NCBI RefSeq assembly: GCF_001895005.1
Contig: NZ_BCXH01000005.1
Coordinates: forward strand, 302,874-366,873
From: Rhodococcus yunnanensis NBRC 103083
GTDB lineage: Bacteria; Actinomycetota; Actinomycetes; Mycobacteriales; Mycobacteriaceae
Length of the DNA: 64,000 nt
Reading direction: 5' to 3'
The first letter of the stretch is position 1; the number at the start of each line of letters is the position of its first letter. A program made the position numbers and the translations under genes. Shown one piece after another: positions 28,316 to 37,496 of the stretch. The notes under the pieces were generated by a model. That model worked only from the letters and a program-made list of their open reading frames with translations, did no database searches and was not told the origin of the DNA.

Positions 28316-28442
28316 CCCCGCAAATGCATATGCATTTGCGGGGTTCGTGCTGTGTCGCCCCTGGTCCCACGCAAATGCATATGCATTTGCGGGATTTGGA
28401 GGCGATCACCCCCGGCCGCACGCAAACGCACGTGCGTTTGCG
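28316..28442. repeat. Three palindromic repeat elements between convergent hspR and nos
   Basis: Perfect palindromes lie at 28316-28343 (28 bases, CCCCGCAAATGCAT and complement), 28370-28391 (CGCAAATGCAT and complement) and 28421-28442 (CGCAAACGCAC and complement). All share CGCAAA...TTTGCG ends with a variable core (GCATATGC or GCACGTGC). Spacers are 26 and 29 bases. Each would form a stable hairpin and could act as a terminator for the converging genes. Related copies lie inside mce4E at 47491-47563. Confidence 0.85.
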
Positions 28443-28456
28443 GGGTTCGGGGCAGC

Positions 28457-29623
28457 TCAGGAGAACGGGCAGCCCGCCGCACCGCGGGAGACGAAGTTCG
28501 GGCGGATGTCCATGTCCGGTGGGTCGTAGAGGCGATGGAACGTCGGAGTGATCCCGGAGGACATCGGCGGATTGATCCACGTCCAGTCCGTCGGGCACGA
28601 TCTTCCCGCTTTCGCTTCCCGGTCCACATGGTCGACGAACTGCTTCGCGACGGTGTGATGATCGACCATGTATGCACCCGACTCGCGGAAACTGTGGATG
28701 ACCGCTCGGTTCAGCTCGACGAGTGCGCGATCCTTCCACAGCGTCCGATCCGAGCTCGTATCGAGCCTCAGTTTCTTCGCGATGGTCGGGAGCATGTCGT
28801 AGCGGTCGGTGTCGCTGAAGTTGCGCGCGCCGACCTCGGTGTTGACGTACCACCCGTTGAACGGCGCGCAGGGGTACCGGACTCCGCCGATCTCGAGGTC
28901 CATGTTGGACACGGCGGGCACGGCATGCCACTTCAGGCCGAGCCCGGCGAACCACCGGTAGTTCGGATGTTCGAAGGGCACTTCGAGGATCACATCGCGC
29001 GGCACGTCGAACCACCGGAGCGGTTCTTCCGGTGTGGAAATCATCAACGGAAGTACGTCGAAGGCGGTTCCTTCGCCCTTCCACCCGAGTTTGGTGGCCA
29101 GCTCGGTGAGCTCCACATGAGACGGATCGCCGACGACCTTTCCGTCGTCGCCGCGATATCCGGCGTACCGGATGAGTTGAGGACTGACGATCCGGTACTC
29201 ACGCCCGTCCGGCAATGGCGTCGGGCCGACGGTGACGATGGACTGCAGTGCGCCTCCGTTGGTCGCGACGCGCAGATGTTCGAAGCAGGCGTCCGCGATC
29301 TCCTGGGCGGTGGTCGCGCTGCGGGCGTCGATCAGTTTGAGAGTCCGCCAGTGTTTGCGTCCGACGCATCGTGCGTGGTTTCGCCAGGCGAGTTTGGCGC
29401 CGACGAGGATCTCCTCCGCTGTGTGCACGTAGGTGCCGGTCTCGGCCATCTCGGCGAGCGCTTCACTCTTGCGTTCGGGCGGCAGGTGCGTCAGTTCCGC
29501 GGAGTCGAAGAATTCGCCGCATTCGCGTAGCCGGCGCGCGAGGTCCGGGTCGTCGTGCCGCGTCCTCCGGTCGTTCCGATCTCGTAACGGTACTTTCACG
29601 TCCGACCCGACAGCGACAGTCAC
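28457..29623 (-). CDS. nos: Bacterial nitric oxide synthase oxygenase
   Basis: 388 residues from the GTG at 29623, chosen because GGGGGG lies ~10 bases upstream; the open frame runs ~350 codons further without coding character. The oxygenase signature is plain: WRNHARCVGRKHW with the heme-ligand Cys near residue 85, the arginine-site region WHAVPAVSNMDLEIGG and NGWYVNTEVG, and the C-terminal WTWINPPMSSGITPTFH. There is no reductase domain, as usual for bacterial NOS. It makes NO from L-arginine and needs an electron donor; the flavin reductases encoded across the intergenic region are candidates. Confidence 0.93.
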   Translation of the reverse strand: MTVAVGSDVKVPLRDRNDRRTRHDDPDLARRLRECGEFFDSAELTHLPPERKSEALAEMAETGTYVHTAEEILVGAKLAWRNHARCVGRKHWRTLKLIDARSATTAQEIADACFEHLRVATNGGALQSIVTVGPTPLPDGREYRIVSPQLIRYAGYRGDDGKVVGDPSHVELTELATKLGWKGEGTAFDVLPLMISTPEEPLRWFDVPRDVILEVPFEHPNYRWFAGLGLKWHAVPAVSNMDLEIGGVRYPCAPFNGWYVNTEVGARNFSDTDRYDMLPTIAKKLRLDTSSDRTLWKDRALVELNRAVIHSFRESGAYMVDHHTVAKQFVDHVDREAKAGRSCPTDWTWINPPMSSGITPTFHRLYDPPDMDIRPNFVSRGAAGCPFS

Positions 29624-29944
29624 GATGCGCCAACCCCCCGTGTGCTCGGTAAGAACAGTTCGATCTTGATCGACTTGGCGAATCCTAGGGCCTCGACCGA
29701 ATCGTGCAAAGGCCTCGAAAATAATGAGGCGCAACGTAATTCGGTCGTCCGGTCGGTTGTGGCGGGCATTTCGGGGTGAACGATCGGAAAGAAACTTCTT
29801 AACGGGTCGAAGGAATCTCTCCGATACGTGCGAATCGGTTCCCTGAGCTAGACTCTCGGGAAAATCGACGTCGGTCACTGCATACGCGACGGTGATCCAC
29901 TTGCGACCTGCCCGCGCCCGGGCGCGGAATGGGGGCTTCGAGAG
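29624..29944. promoter_or_regulatory. Divergent promoter region between nos and the flavohemoglobin gene
   Basis: 321 bases without a gene. It is locally less GC-rich (AAAATAATGAGG around 29700 and GAAAGAAACTTCTTAACGGG around 29788). TAGACT at 29849-29854 could be a -10 for the flavohemoglobin gene; no good -35 partner is seen. No recognisable NsrR- or FNR-type dyad was found. Confidence 0.45.
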
Positions 29945-31096
29945 ATGGATGCTCGAGCGATCTCGCTTGTCAGAACCACGTTCAAAGCGGTCGCTGCCGT
30001 CGAAGGCGGGCCCGAGAAACTGACCAGTTCGTTCTACGCGATTCTGTTTGCCCGCAACCCACAGGTTCGTGATTTCTTCCCGGCCGCGATGGATGTGCAG
30101 CGCGACAAATTGGTCGCCGCTATCGCTCACATCGTCGACCAGCTCGAAGATCTCGATCGAGTGCTGACGTTTCTTGCCCAGCTGGGGCGTGACCATCGTA
30201 AGTACGGCGTGGTCGATGCGCACTACGCCGCCGTCGGCGACGCACTCATCACGGCGCTCGAGCAGTTCGCCGGAGCCGAGCTGTGGACCGAGGAGGTCGA
30301 CGCTGCATGGCGTGACGCGATCGCCGTCATCGCCGGGGCCATGATGGACGCCGCGAACGCCGACGACGGCCCGCCGGTGTGGCAGGGCACCGTCGTCGAC
30401 CACATTCGTGCGCTCGAGGACGTGTCCATCGTCCGGCTGCAGCTGGACCAGCCCATGGATTACAGTGCCGGACAGTACGTCAGTGTCTCCATTCCGAGTA
30501 GGCCGAGGATGTGGCGCTACCTGTCGCCTGCCATTCCGGCCAATGCCGAAGGCCAGATCGAATTCCATGTACGACGCGTATCCGGTGGTTGGGTGAGCCC
30601 GGCCGTCGTTTCCAACACCGTGGTCGGTGACCGGTGGACCATGGGTTCGCCGCTGGGCAGCATGACGCGGCACACCGCCGAGGACCGTGACCGACTGCTG
30701 ATCGCGTCGGGCACGGGGGTTGCGCCTCTTCGTGCGCAGTTGATGGAAATGGCGTCACGCTCGGTCAATGCCCGGGTTCATCTCTTCGTCGGCGGAAAGT
30801 ATCCGTGCGACCTCTACGATCTGCCCACTCTGCAGCTCATCGCGTCCACCAATCCCTGGTTGAGCGTCGTCGGTGTCGTCGAGGACGAAGAGGATCCGTG
30901 GTGGTATCAGGACCACGGGCCGCTGGCTGGGCCGGCGCCGATCGTCGGGCAGATCGGAAAAGTCGTCGCCGAGTTCGGAACATGGTCGGGTCGCGACATT
31001 CAGATCGTCGGTTCGCCGTCGATGATCAACACCACCAAGTTTCGCCTGCAGGCGGCAGGGGTGGATCTGTCGTTCGTTCACCACGATCCGTGGTGA
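29945..31096 (+). CDS. Flavohemoglobin (NO dioxygenase type)
   Basis: 383 residues in three parts. The globin domain (1-140) has the B10 Tyr in SSFYAILF and the proximal His near residue 84 (LGRDHRKYG). The FAD domain has the motif RYLSP (~189). The NAD domain has GTGVAPLRAQL (~253). Flavohemoglobins convert NO to nitrate with O2 and NAD(P)H. Beside a NOS gene it may protect against self-made NO or limit the signal, or its reductase half may feed electrons to NOS. The Gly-rich FAD-binding motif is slightly unlike Hmp of E. coli, so it belongs to a divergent actinobacterial group. The start has no strong ribosome site. Confidence 0.88.
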   Translation: MDARAISLVRTTFKAVAAVEGGPEKLTSSFYAILFARNPQVRDFFPAAMDVQRDKLVAAIAHIVDQLEDLDRVLTFLAQLGRDHRKYGVVDAHYAAVGDALITALEQFAGAELWTEEVDAAWRDAIAVIAGAMMDAANADDGPPVWQGTVVDHIRALEDVSIVRLQLDQPMDYSAGQYVSVSIPSRPRMWRYLSPAIPANAEGQIEFHVRRVSGGWVSPAVVSNTVVGDRWTMGSPLGSMTRHTAEDRDRLLIASGTGVAPLRAQLMEMASRSVNARVHLFVGGKYPCDLYDLPTLQLIASTNPWLSVVGVVEDEEDPWWYQDHGPLAGPAPIVGQIGKVVAEFGTWSGRDIQIVGSPSMINTTKFRLQAAGVDLSFVHHDPW

Positions 31097-31148
31097 AATC
31101 GGCTCCGCCGCCCGTCCCGTCGTAACGCTCACGGCTTAGGCTTGGTCC

Positions 31149-31895
31149 ATGCAGACGTGGAATGCCGAGGTGGTCCAGTACCACCGACTTCGCAACGACC
31201 TGGCCGTGGTTCGACTCGTCGGAGATGCCGTTCCGTTCGAAGCCGGGCAGTCCGTCGACGTCGTCGTTCCGCAGAATCCGCGTCTGACGCGTCGGTACTC
31301 GCCTGCGTTGCCGCCCTCGCTGGACGGCAAACTCGAATTCCATGTGCGCGCGGTGCCCGCTGGATGGGTCAGTGGGTCGATCGTCAACGAAACCAGGCCG
31401 GGTGACGTCTGGCGTATCGGAAATCCCGGAGGTGTTCTGCGGGTTGATGATTCAGGACGGGACGTGGTCATGATCGCCGGGGGTACGGGGCTGGCGCCGA
31501 TGCGATCGATCATTCTGGACCTCGCTCGCCGCGAGTCTCCTCCGCAGGTGACGCTCTACGTCGGTGGCCGCTCGCCGCGTGATCTCTACGCGTCGGATCT
31601 GCTGTGGATACTGGTGTCCCAGCTGCCGTGGTTGACGGTCGTGCCCGTTGTCGATCAGCTGAAGGATCCGTGGGCGCCGGACCGATACAACGACGGCATC
31701 CGGGCCGAAATAGCCGGCTCTGCACCGATGTTCGAGGCCGAGCATTGCTGGGAGGGAAGTCTTGCCGACGTCGTGAGCGTGCAGGAGCCGTTCGTCGACA
31801 AGCAGGTACTCGTGTGCGGATCTCCCGGCATGGAAGCGGCGACGGTTGCAGCACTCCTCGCCAACGGGACACCGTCCGAGGCAATTCTGCGCTGA
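31149..31895 (+). CDS. Stand-alone flavohemoglobin-type FAD/NAD(P)H reductase
   Basis: 248 residues with no globin and no iron-sulfur domain. The FAD motif is RRYSPALP (residues ~40) and the nucleotide motif is GGTGLAPMRSI (~115), with VGGRSPRDLYA and a late CGSPGM. It is clearly related to the reductase half of the gene just upstream, 52 bases away on the same strand, so it looks like a duplicated and detached module. A role as electron donor to the adjacent NOS oxygenase or to the flavohemoglobin is an inference from context. Confidence 0.82.
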   Translation: MQTWNAEVVQYHRLRNDLAVVRLVGDAVPFEAGQSVDVVVPQNPRLTRRYSPALPPSLDGKLEFHVRAVPAGWVSGSIVNETRPGDVWRIGNPGGVLRVDDSGRDVVMIAGGTGLAPMRSIILDLARRESPPQVTLYVGGRSPRDLYASDLLWILVSQLPWLTVVPVVDQLKDPWAPDRYNDGIRAEIAGSAPMFEAEHCWEGSLADVVSVQEPFVDKQVLVCGSPGMEAATVAALLANGTPSEAILR

Positions 31896-31908
31896 GGTAT
31901 TCCGGCTG

Positions 31909-32724
31909 TCACCGCCCCTCGAACAGCGGGCTTCGTTTCTCGCTGAAGGCCCGCGGACCTTCCTTGGCGTCCTGGCTCCCGAAGACGGCGACGCCCAGTT
32001 CGGCGTCGATTTTGAACGCCTCTTCCTCGTGCAGGCCTTCGGTGTCTCGGATGGTGCGCAGAATGGCCTGCACCGCAAGGGGGCCGTTGGCGGCGATGAG
32101 TTCGGCGAGCTCCAGCGCCGTGGTCAACGCCTGGCCGTCGGGCACGACGTGGCCGATCAATCCGATCTGCAGCGCCTCACGTGCGCGAATGTGCCTGCCC
32201 GTCAACAGAATGTCGGCAGCGACGGTGTACGGGATCTGTCGAACGAGACGCACCGCCGAGCCGCCCAGTGGATAGAGTCCCCATTTTGCCTCGGAGACAC
32301 CGAATTTCGCGCTCTCGCCGGCAACTCGAATATCGGTGCCCTGGAGGATTTCGGTGCCGCCCGCGATGGCGGGGCCTTCGACGGCGGCGATCAACGGCTT
32401 GGTCAACCTGCGGCCCTTGAGCAGTGCCTCGATCTTCGACAGATCCCAGCCGCCACCGCTGAAATCGTCCCCGGGGTGCCTGGACGTCATTGCCTTGAGG
32501 TCGGCTCCCGCGCAGAACGCGCCGCCCGCACCGGTGAGGATCGCGACGCGGATGTCGGGATCGGAATCGACGCGGTCCCATGCGTCGCGCATGATCGCCA
32601 TCATCTCGCCGGACAGCGCGTTGCGTGCCTCGGGCCGATTCATCGTCACGACGAGGACATGGCCCTTCTTCTCGACGAGTGCGTGTGCTGATTCCGATCC
32701 GATCTCCGGCGCGCTGGACGACAC
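31909..32724 (-). CDS. echA19: Enoyl-CoA hydratase/isomerase, EchA19-like (sterol side chain)
   Basis: 271 residues from GTG at 32724, chosen because GGAG lies seven bases upstream; an in-frame ATG at 32742 is the alternative. Crotonase fold with the oxyanion-hole segments [15 protein letters not shown] and [12 protein letters not shown], and the catalytic region [14 protein letters not shown]. Divergent from the FadD19-like gene exactly as Rv3516/Rv3515c in M. tuberculosis. There EchA19 hydrates a cholesterol side-chain enoyl-CoA. A KstR-like site lies in the shared promoter region. Confidence 0.85.
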   Translation of the reverse strand: MSSSAPEIGSESAHALVEKKGHVLVVTMNRPEARNALSGEMMAIMRDAWDRVDSDPDIRVAILTGAGGAFCAGADLKAMTSRHPGDDFSGGGWDLSKIEALLKGRRLTKPLIAAVEGPAIAGGTEILQGTDIRVAGESAKFGVSEAKWGLYPLGGSAVRLVRQIPYTVAADILLTGRHIRAREALQIGLIGHVVPDGQALTTALELAELIAANGPLAVQAILRTIRDTEGLHEEEAFKIDAELGVAVFGSQDAKEGPRAFSEKRSPLFEGR

Positions 32725-32776
32725 TGTTGATCTCCACTTCATGTGATCTGGGTCTCGATTGCCTATTGCAAGAAAC

Positions 32777-32790
32777 GATAACACGTTCTA
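32777..32790. promoter_or_regulatory. KstR-like operator, echA19/fadD19
   Basis: GATAACACGTTCTA matches TnnAACnnGTTnnA at seven of the eight fixed positions. TTGCAA (32766) and TACTTT (32789) with a 17-base spacer could be the fadD19 promoter, which the operator overlaps. The last base is 11 before the first base of the fadD19 start codon. Confidence 0.7.
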
Positions 32791-32800
32791 CTTTTGACCC

Positions 32801-34441
32801 GTGGCCCTAAATATCGCAGACCTCGTGGAGCATGCAATCGACCTGGTACCCGACCGGGTCGCGCTGGTGTGTGGAGATCGTGAGATCACCTACGCGCAGA
32901 TGGAGGACCGAACCAACAGACTCGCTCATTACCTGCAGAAACAAGGTGTGAAGCCGGGCGACAAGGTGGGGGTCTACAGCCGAAACGGCATCGAGACGAT
33001 CGAGTCGATGATCGCGGTGTTCAAGATCCGCGCCGTCGTGGTCAACGTCAACTATCGATACATCGAGAACGAGTTACAGTACATCTTCCAGAATTCGGAC
33101 ATGGTGGCGCTGATTCACGAGGCCCGCTACAGCGACAAGGTGGCAGCGGTCCTGCCCACCTGCCCGCTGCTGACCACCACCGTCGTCATCGACGGTGACG
33201 GCGAGGGCGAGGGGGTCTCGTACCGCGACGCACTGGGCCGATCCTCCCCGGAGCGAGACTTCGGCGAACGCAGTCCCGACGACATCTACATGCTCTACAC
33301 CGGCGGCACTACCGGCAGCCCCAAGGGCGTGATGTGGCGTCAGGAGGACGTCTGGCGGGTGCTCGGCGGCGGCATCAACTTCATGACGGGCGAGTATCTC
33401 GACGGCGAGTGGGATCTCGCCAAGATGGGAGCCGAGAATCCCGTCATGACGCGCATGCCGATCCCCCCGATGATCCACGGCGGCGCGCAGTGGGCCACTT
33501 TCCAGAGCCTGTTCGGTGGCGGAAAGACGGTGCTGCACCCGGATTTCGACGGTCATGCGATCTGGCGGCTCATCGACGAGCACGGCGTGAATCTGATCTT
33601 CATCACCGGCGACGCGATGGCGCGGCCGATGCTCGACGCACTCATCGAAGGCAGGCCGGACGGCACACCGTACGACCTCTCGACGCTCTTCCTCATGGCC
33701 AGTAGCGCTGCTCTGTTCTCCCCGAGCATCAAGGAGAAGTTTCTGGAACTGTTGCCCAACCGGATGTTGACCGATTCGATCGGTTCCTCGGAAACCGGCT
33801 TCGGCGGTCTCAGCGTCGTGACGAAGGGGACCGAGCACACCGGCGGCCCGCGCGTGAAGATCGATGCGTCCACCTCGGTTCTCGGTGCGGACGGCTATCC
33901 CGTCGAACCGGGTTCGGGCAGAACGGGTTTGCTTGCTCGCCGCGGGCACATACCGCTCGGCTACTACAAGGACGAAGCCAAGACCGCGCAGACGTTCAAG
34001 GAAATTCACGGCGTCCGGTACTCGATCCCCGGTGACTACGCACAGGTCGAGGCCGACGGCACGGTGACGATGCTCGGCCGCGGCTCGGTCTCGATCAACA
34101 CCGGCGGTGAGAAGGTGTTCCCGGAGGAAGTCGAGGGGGCGCTCAAATCGCACCCGCAGGTGTTCGACGCCATCGTCGTCGGGGTTCCCGACGAGCGGCT
34201 GGGTCACACCGTGGCTGCCGTCGTGCAGGCGCGAAGCGCGGATCGCCCGGCGCTCGCCGATCTGGACGCATGCGCCCGCAGAGAGATTGCGGGATACAAG
34301 GTTCCGCGCGCAGTCTGGTTCGTCGACGAGATCAAGAGGTCGCCTGCAGGCAAACCCGACTACCGATGGGCTGTGCGCCAGACCGAGTCGAGACCTGCCG
34401 ACGAAGTCAACGCCGCGCACCTGTCGGACAAGGTTCGCTGA
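32801..34441 (+). CDS. fadD19: Steroid-CoA ligase, FadD19-like acyl-CoA synthetase
   Basis: 546 residues, GTG start, probably a leaderless message. ANL superfamily: the P-loop-like motif YTGGTTGSPKG (~166), the adenylate region DSIGSSETGFGG, and the C-terminal hinge and lysine segments (GGEKVFPEEVE, KRSPAGKPDY). In Rhodococcus and Mycobacterium, FadD19 activates C8 sterol side chains (3-oxocholestenoate and C-24-branched sterols) with CoA. Divergent from echA19; its stop overlaps the next gene (TGATG). Confidence 0.88.
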   Translation: MALNIADLVEHAIDLVPDRVALVCGDREITYAQMEDRTNRLAHYLQKQGVKPGDKVGVYSRNGIETIESMIAVFKIRAVVVNVNYRYIENELQYIFQNSDMVALIHEARYSDKVAAVLPTCPLLTTTVVIDGDGEGEGVSYRDALGRSSPERDFGERSPDDIYMLYTGGTTGSPKGVMWRQEDVWRVLGGGINFMTGEYLDGEWDLAKMGAENPVMTRMPIPPMIHGGAQWATFQSLFGGGKTVLHPDFDGHAIWRLIDEHGVNLIFITGDAMARPMLDALIEGRPDGTPYDLSTLFLMASSAALFSPSIKEKFLELLPNRMLTDSIGSSETGFGGLSVVTKGTEHTGGPRVKIDASTSVLGADGYPVEPGSGRTGLLARRGHIPLGYYKDEAKTAQTFKEIHGVRYSIPGDYAQVEADGTVTMLGRGSVSINTGGEKVFPEEVEGALKSHPQVFDAIVVGVPDERLGHTVAAVVQARSADRPALADLDACARREIAGYKVPRAVWFVDEIKRSPAGKPDYRWAVRQTESRPADEVNAAHLSDKVR

Positions 34442-35556
34442 TGCGGACCGATCTCTGCGAGAAGTTCGGAATCGACCACCCGATATTCGGGTTCACACCG
34501 TCCGAGCACGTCGCCGCCGCGATCAGCAGGGCGGGCGGACTCGGGGTGCTGGGGTGTGTCCGCTTCAATGATCCGGACGAACTCGACGCCGTCCTGGACT
34601 GGATGGACGCCAACACCGACGGCAAGCCGTACGGCGTGGATATCGTGATGCCGGCGAAGATTCCCACCGAGGGTGCATCCACCGACTTGAACGAGTTGAT
34701 TCCGGCCGAGCATCGGGCGTTCATCGATCGCACACTCGATCAGCTCGGAGTGCCGCCGCTCGCGGAGGATTCGGCCCGCAACGAAGGTGTGCTGGGATGG
34801 TTGCATTCGGTGGCGAGGTCGCACGTCGACGTCGCGTTGCGTCACCCGATCAAGCTGATCGCCAATGCGCTCGGCTCGCCGCCGAACGACGTCATCGCGC
34901 AGGCACACGAGCACGGGGTTCCGGTCGCAGCGCTGGCGGGAAAAGCGGAACACGCGCGCAGGCACGTCGAGAACGGCGTCGACATCGTCATCGCTCAGGG
35001 GTATGAAGCTGGGGGTCATACCGGTGAGATCGCGTCGATGGTGCTGCTGCCCGAGATCGTCGACGCAGTGGACGGCTCCGCAGCGGTGTTGGCGGCAGGC
35101 GGTATCGGCAGCGGGCGTCAGGTCGCCGCCGCGCTCGCTCTCGGTGCGCAGGGGGTGTGGATGGGGTCGACGTGGCTGACGACGGCCGAATATCGCCTGG
35201 GCGCTCGGGAGGAGGGCAAACCGTCGGCGATGCAGGAAGCGTTGTTGGCTGCCACCTCGAGCGACACCGTGCGCACTCGGATCTACTCGGGCAAGCCTGC
35301 TCGGCTGCTCAAGACCAAGTGGACCGATGCGTGGAACAAGCCCGACGCGCCCGACCCGCTTCCGATGCCGCTGCAGAACATCCTGGTCAGCGAGGCGCAC
35401 CAACGGATCAACACTGCAGGGGATCCCGAGGTGGTGGCCATGCCGGTGGGACAGATCGTCGGGCGGATGAACGCGATCACGCCGGTGGCCGAGGTGATCG
35501 CGGAACTGGTCGGCGGATTCGACGCCGCCGTCGACAGGCTCGACGAGATCAGGTGA
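34441..35556 (+). CDS. Nitronate monooxygenase-family flavoprotein
   Basis: 371 residues, ATG overlapping the fadD19 stop. TIM-barrel FMN enzyme of the 2-nitropropane dioxygenase family: HPIFGFTPSEHVAAAISRAGGLGVLG at the start, AQGYEAGGHTGEI in the middle, and the phosphate-binding LAAGGIGSGRQVAAALALGAQGVWMG. Family members oxidise nitronates or act as flavin-dependent enoyl/dehydrogenase enzymes in sterol ring degradation (IpdC). Coupling to fadD19 suggests a sterol-linked role, but the exact reaction is open. Confidence 0.8.
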   Translation: MRTDLCEKFGIDHPIFGFTPSEHVAAAISRAGGLGVLGCVRFNDPDELDAVLDWMDANTDGKPYGVDIVMPAKIPTEGASTDLNELIPAEHRAFIDRTLDQLGVPPLAEDSARNEGVLGWLHSVARSHVDVALRHPIKLIANALGSPPNDVIAQAHEHGVPVAALAGKAEHARRHVENGVDIVIAQGYEAGGHTGEIASMVLLPEIVDAVDGSAAVLAAGGIGSGRQVAAALALGAQGVWMGSTWLTTAEYRLGAREEGKPSAMQEALLAATSSDTVRTRIYSGKPARLLKTKWTDAWNKPDAPDPLPMPLQNILVSEAHQRINTAGDPEVVAMPVGQIVGRMNAITPVAEVIAELVGGFDAAVDRLDEIR

Positions 35557-35639
35557 TGGTCCGGTTGCTCCCGCCGCCGTGGATACGCCCGACTAGGGTT
35601 GACCACGACGAGACGTGACAACCCGAATGGAGACGAGCA

Positions 35640-35861
35640 GTGGCTTCCGAGATCGCAGTAGGCGACCTGGTGCAGGCAGGCGGACATGCAGGCCCGTGGA
35701 AGGTGCTCGAGATCCGTCAGGGACGCGCCCTGCTCGAGCATCACGACGGGCATCGGTTGTCGGTTCGTACGACGACGCTGTCCGTCGTGCGCAAGGCCTC
35801 GCTGACCGAGGGCTCCGAGCACGTGGCCGACGAACACGAGTCGCCGACGTTGTTCGACTGA
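35640..35861 (+). CDS. Small hypothetical protein
   Basis: 73 residues, GTG start with GGAG seven bases upstream. Predicted small beta-barrel-like pattern (GDLVQAGGHAGPWKVLEIRQGRALLEH) followed by a charged tail ending SPTLFD. No family recognised. It converges on fadD17. Confidence 0.6.
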   Translation: MASEIAVGDLVQAGGHAGPWKVLEIRQGRALLEHHDGHRLSVRTTTLSVVRKASLTEGSEHVADEHESPTLFD

Positions 35862-35885
35862 CGAACAGAAGTTCCGGCGGGGTAG

Positions 35886-37496
35886 CTATCGACGCACGTG
35901 CTCCGCGCCGACCGAATCTTCGAGCTGCTGCCGGTCGCGTTCGCGGAGCCTGCAGAACGGCGCCCCCGGCGACGGTGACCACCACACCGGATCGGAGGTG
36001 TTCCATCGCTGACGTTGCAGCTCACGGGCGAGGATCTTGTGGGTGGCGGTGTGCGGCAGTTCGGTGCACACACGGACCAGCGTGGGGTACGCGCGCACAC
36101 CGAGATCGACCTGAGCGTCGAGGAACTCGTCGAACTCGTTCATGACCGACTCCGGCGCGACGATCGCCGCCATGATCTGCTCTCCCGGGCCGTCGCACGG
36201 AACTCCGAACACGCACGCCGAACGAATATCCTTATGACGCATGAGGATCCGATCGATCGGTGCGGTTCCCAGGTTCTCGCCTGCGATGCGCATCCATCCC
36301 GAGGAACGGCCGGCGAAGTACGCGTAACCGTCCGCGTCGGCGTACGCGAGGTCGCCGCTGAAGTACATGCCCTCCCGCATGCGGTCCGCGTCGGCCTCGG
36401 CATTGCGGTAGTAGCCGCAGAACATGCCAGGCCCGTCGACGCTGACCAGTTCTCCGACGGCGTCCTTCGCGTTCAGTACGACACCGCTGGAGTCGAACAC
36501 TGCTGCGGGGCATACGGTTCCTCGATCGTCGAGAATCCGCACACCCGACGGTAGCGGTCCGAGTGCCGCGGCGGGGGTATCGGGTGTACGTGCGATCGAG
36601 ATGCCGCCCTCGGAGGACCCGAAACCGTCGACGACGTGCACGCCGAATCGCGCCGAGAACTGTTCTGCGGCACCGGGGGTTGCCTCGTTGCCGTAGGCGA
36701 TACGCAGTGGGTTGTCGGCGTCGTCCGGGCGTTGCGGGGTGGCGAGGACGTAGGTCAACGGAGTGCCGACGTAGTTCGCGTACGTCGCGCCGAACTTTCG
36801 AATGTCGCCGAGAAACCCCGAAGCCGAGAAGGTACGTCGCAGTGTGAGATTCGACCCGGCCGCAACGGCCACAGCCCACCCCGCCATGATCGCGTTGGAG
36901 TGGAACAACGGCATCGAGACGTACACCGTGTCGGTGCGGCCGAGTCGAAACCGGTCCGCCAACATTGCACCGGGGACCGCAACCTTGCTCTGTGTGCAGC
37001 GTACGGCCTTCGGTTCACCGCCGGTGCCGGAGGTGAAGACCAGCATCAGCAGCTCGGACGCGTCGGGCAGCACGTGGGGAAGGTCCGGCGCAGCCTCCGC
37101 CACGCGATCGCGCCACTGCGCGGACTCGACGTCGACGACCTCGATACCGACAGCGCCGTCCACGAGATGGCGATGCGCGGAATCGGTCAGCACGATGCGG
37201 CAGTCCGTTCGGCGGGCGTCGTCGACGATGGCAGGTCCGGGGCGCGTCGAGTTGAGACCGACCGCGACCAGACCGCCGAGCGCCGCCGCACCGAGCACGT
37301 ACGAGAACTCGGGAACGTTGTCGAGGAGCACACCGACATGCGGCGGGATGCCGTCGTCGAGCATGCTTTCGAGGTGTGCTGCCCACTTCGCCGACGTCTG
37401 CACGTGCTCAGCCCATGAGATGCGGACATCCTCGAACAGCAGTGCGGTCTCGGTATCGCCCCGCCGGGCGAGCAGTAGTTCGGCGACGGTCGGCAT
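35886..37496 (-). CDS. fadD17: Steroid-CoA ligase, FadD17-like acyl-CoA synthetase
   Basis: 536 residues. The ATG overlaps the fadE27 stop (TGATG), which fixes the start within a longer open frame. ANL motifs: VFTSGTGGEPKAV, VVDGFGSSEGGISI, MYFSGDLAYADADGY; the last lysine region is present (HTATHKILARELQRQ). In mycobacteria FadD17 (Rv3506) is a CoA ligase for sterol side-chain acids and lies next to fadE27-fadE26 as here. Third gene of a minus-strand operon led by fadE26. Confidence 0.88.
   Translation of the reverse strand: MPTVAELLLARRGDTETALLFEDVRISWAEHVQTSAKWAAHLESMLDDGIPPHVGVLLDNVPEFSYVLGAAALGGLVAVGLNSTRPGPAIVDDARRTDCRIVLTDSAHRHLVDGAVGIEVVDVESAQWRDRVAEAAPDLPHVLPDASELLMLVFTSGTGGEPKAVRCTQSKVAVPGAMLADRFRLGRTDTVYVSMPLFHSNAIMAGWAVAVAAGSNLTLRRTFSASGFLGDIRKFGATYANYVGTPLTYVLATPQRPDDADNPLRIAYGNEATPGAAEQFSARFGVHVVDGFGSSEGGISIARTPDTPAAALGPLPSGVRILDDRGTVCPAAVFDSSGVVLNAKDAVGELVSVDGPGMFCGYYRNAEADADRMREGMYFSGDLAYADADGYAYFAGRSSGWMRIAGENLGTAPIDRILMRHKDIRSACVFGVPCDGPGEQIMAAIVAPESVMNEFDEFLDAQVDLGVRAYPTLVRVCTELPHTATHKILARELQRQRWNTSDPVWWSPSPGAPFCRLRERDRQQLEDSVGAEHVRR

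Noticed and set aside
28316..28442. CRISPR array
   Set aside because: Only three units, each a perfect palindrome with varying core and no cas genes; better explained as hairpin repeats.
29624..30673. N-terminal extension of NOS along the open frame
   Set aside because: It would cover the divergent promoter and half of the flavohemoglobin gene; the GTG at 29623 has a ribosome site and gives the normal length.
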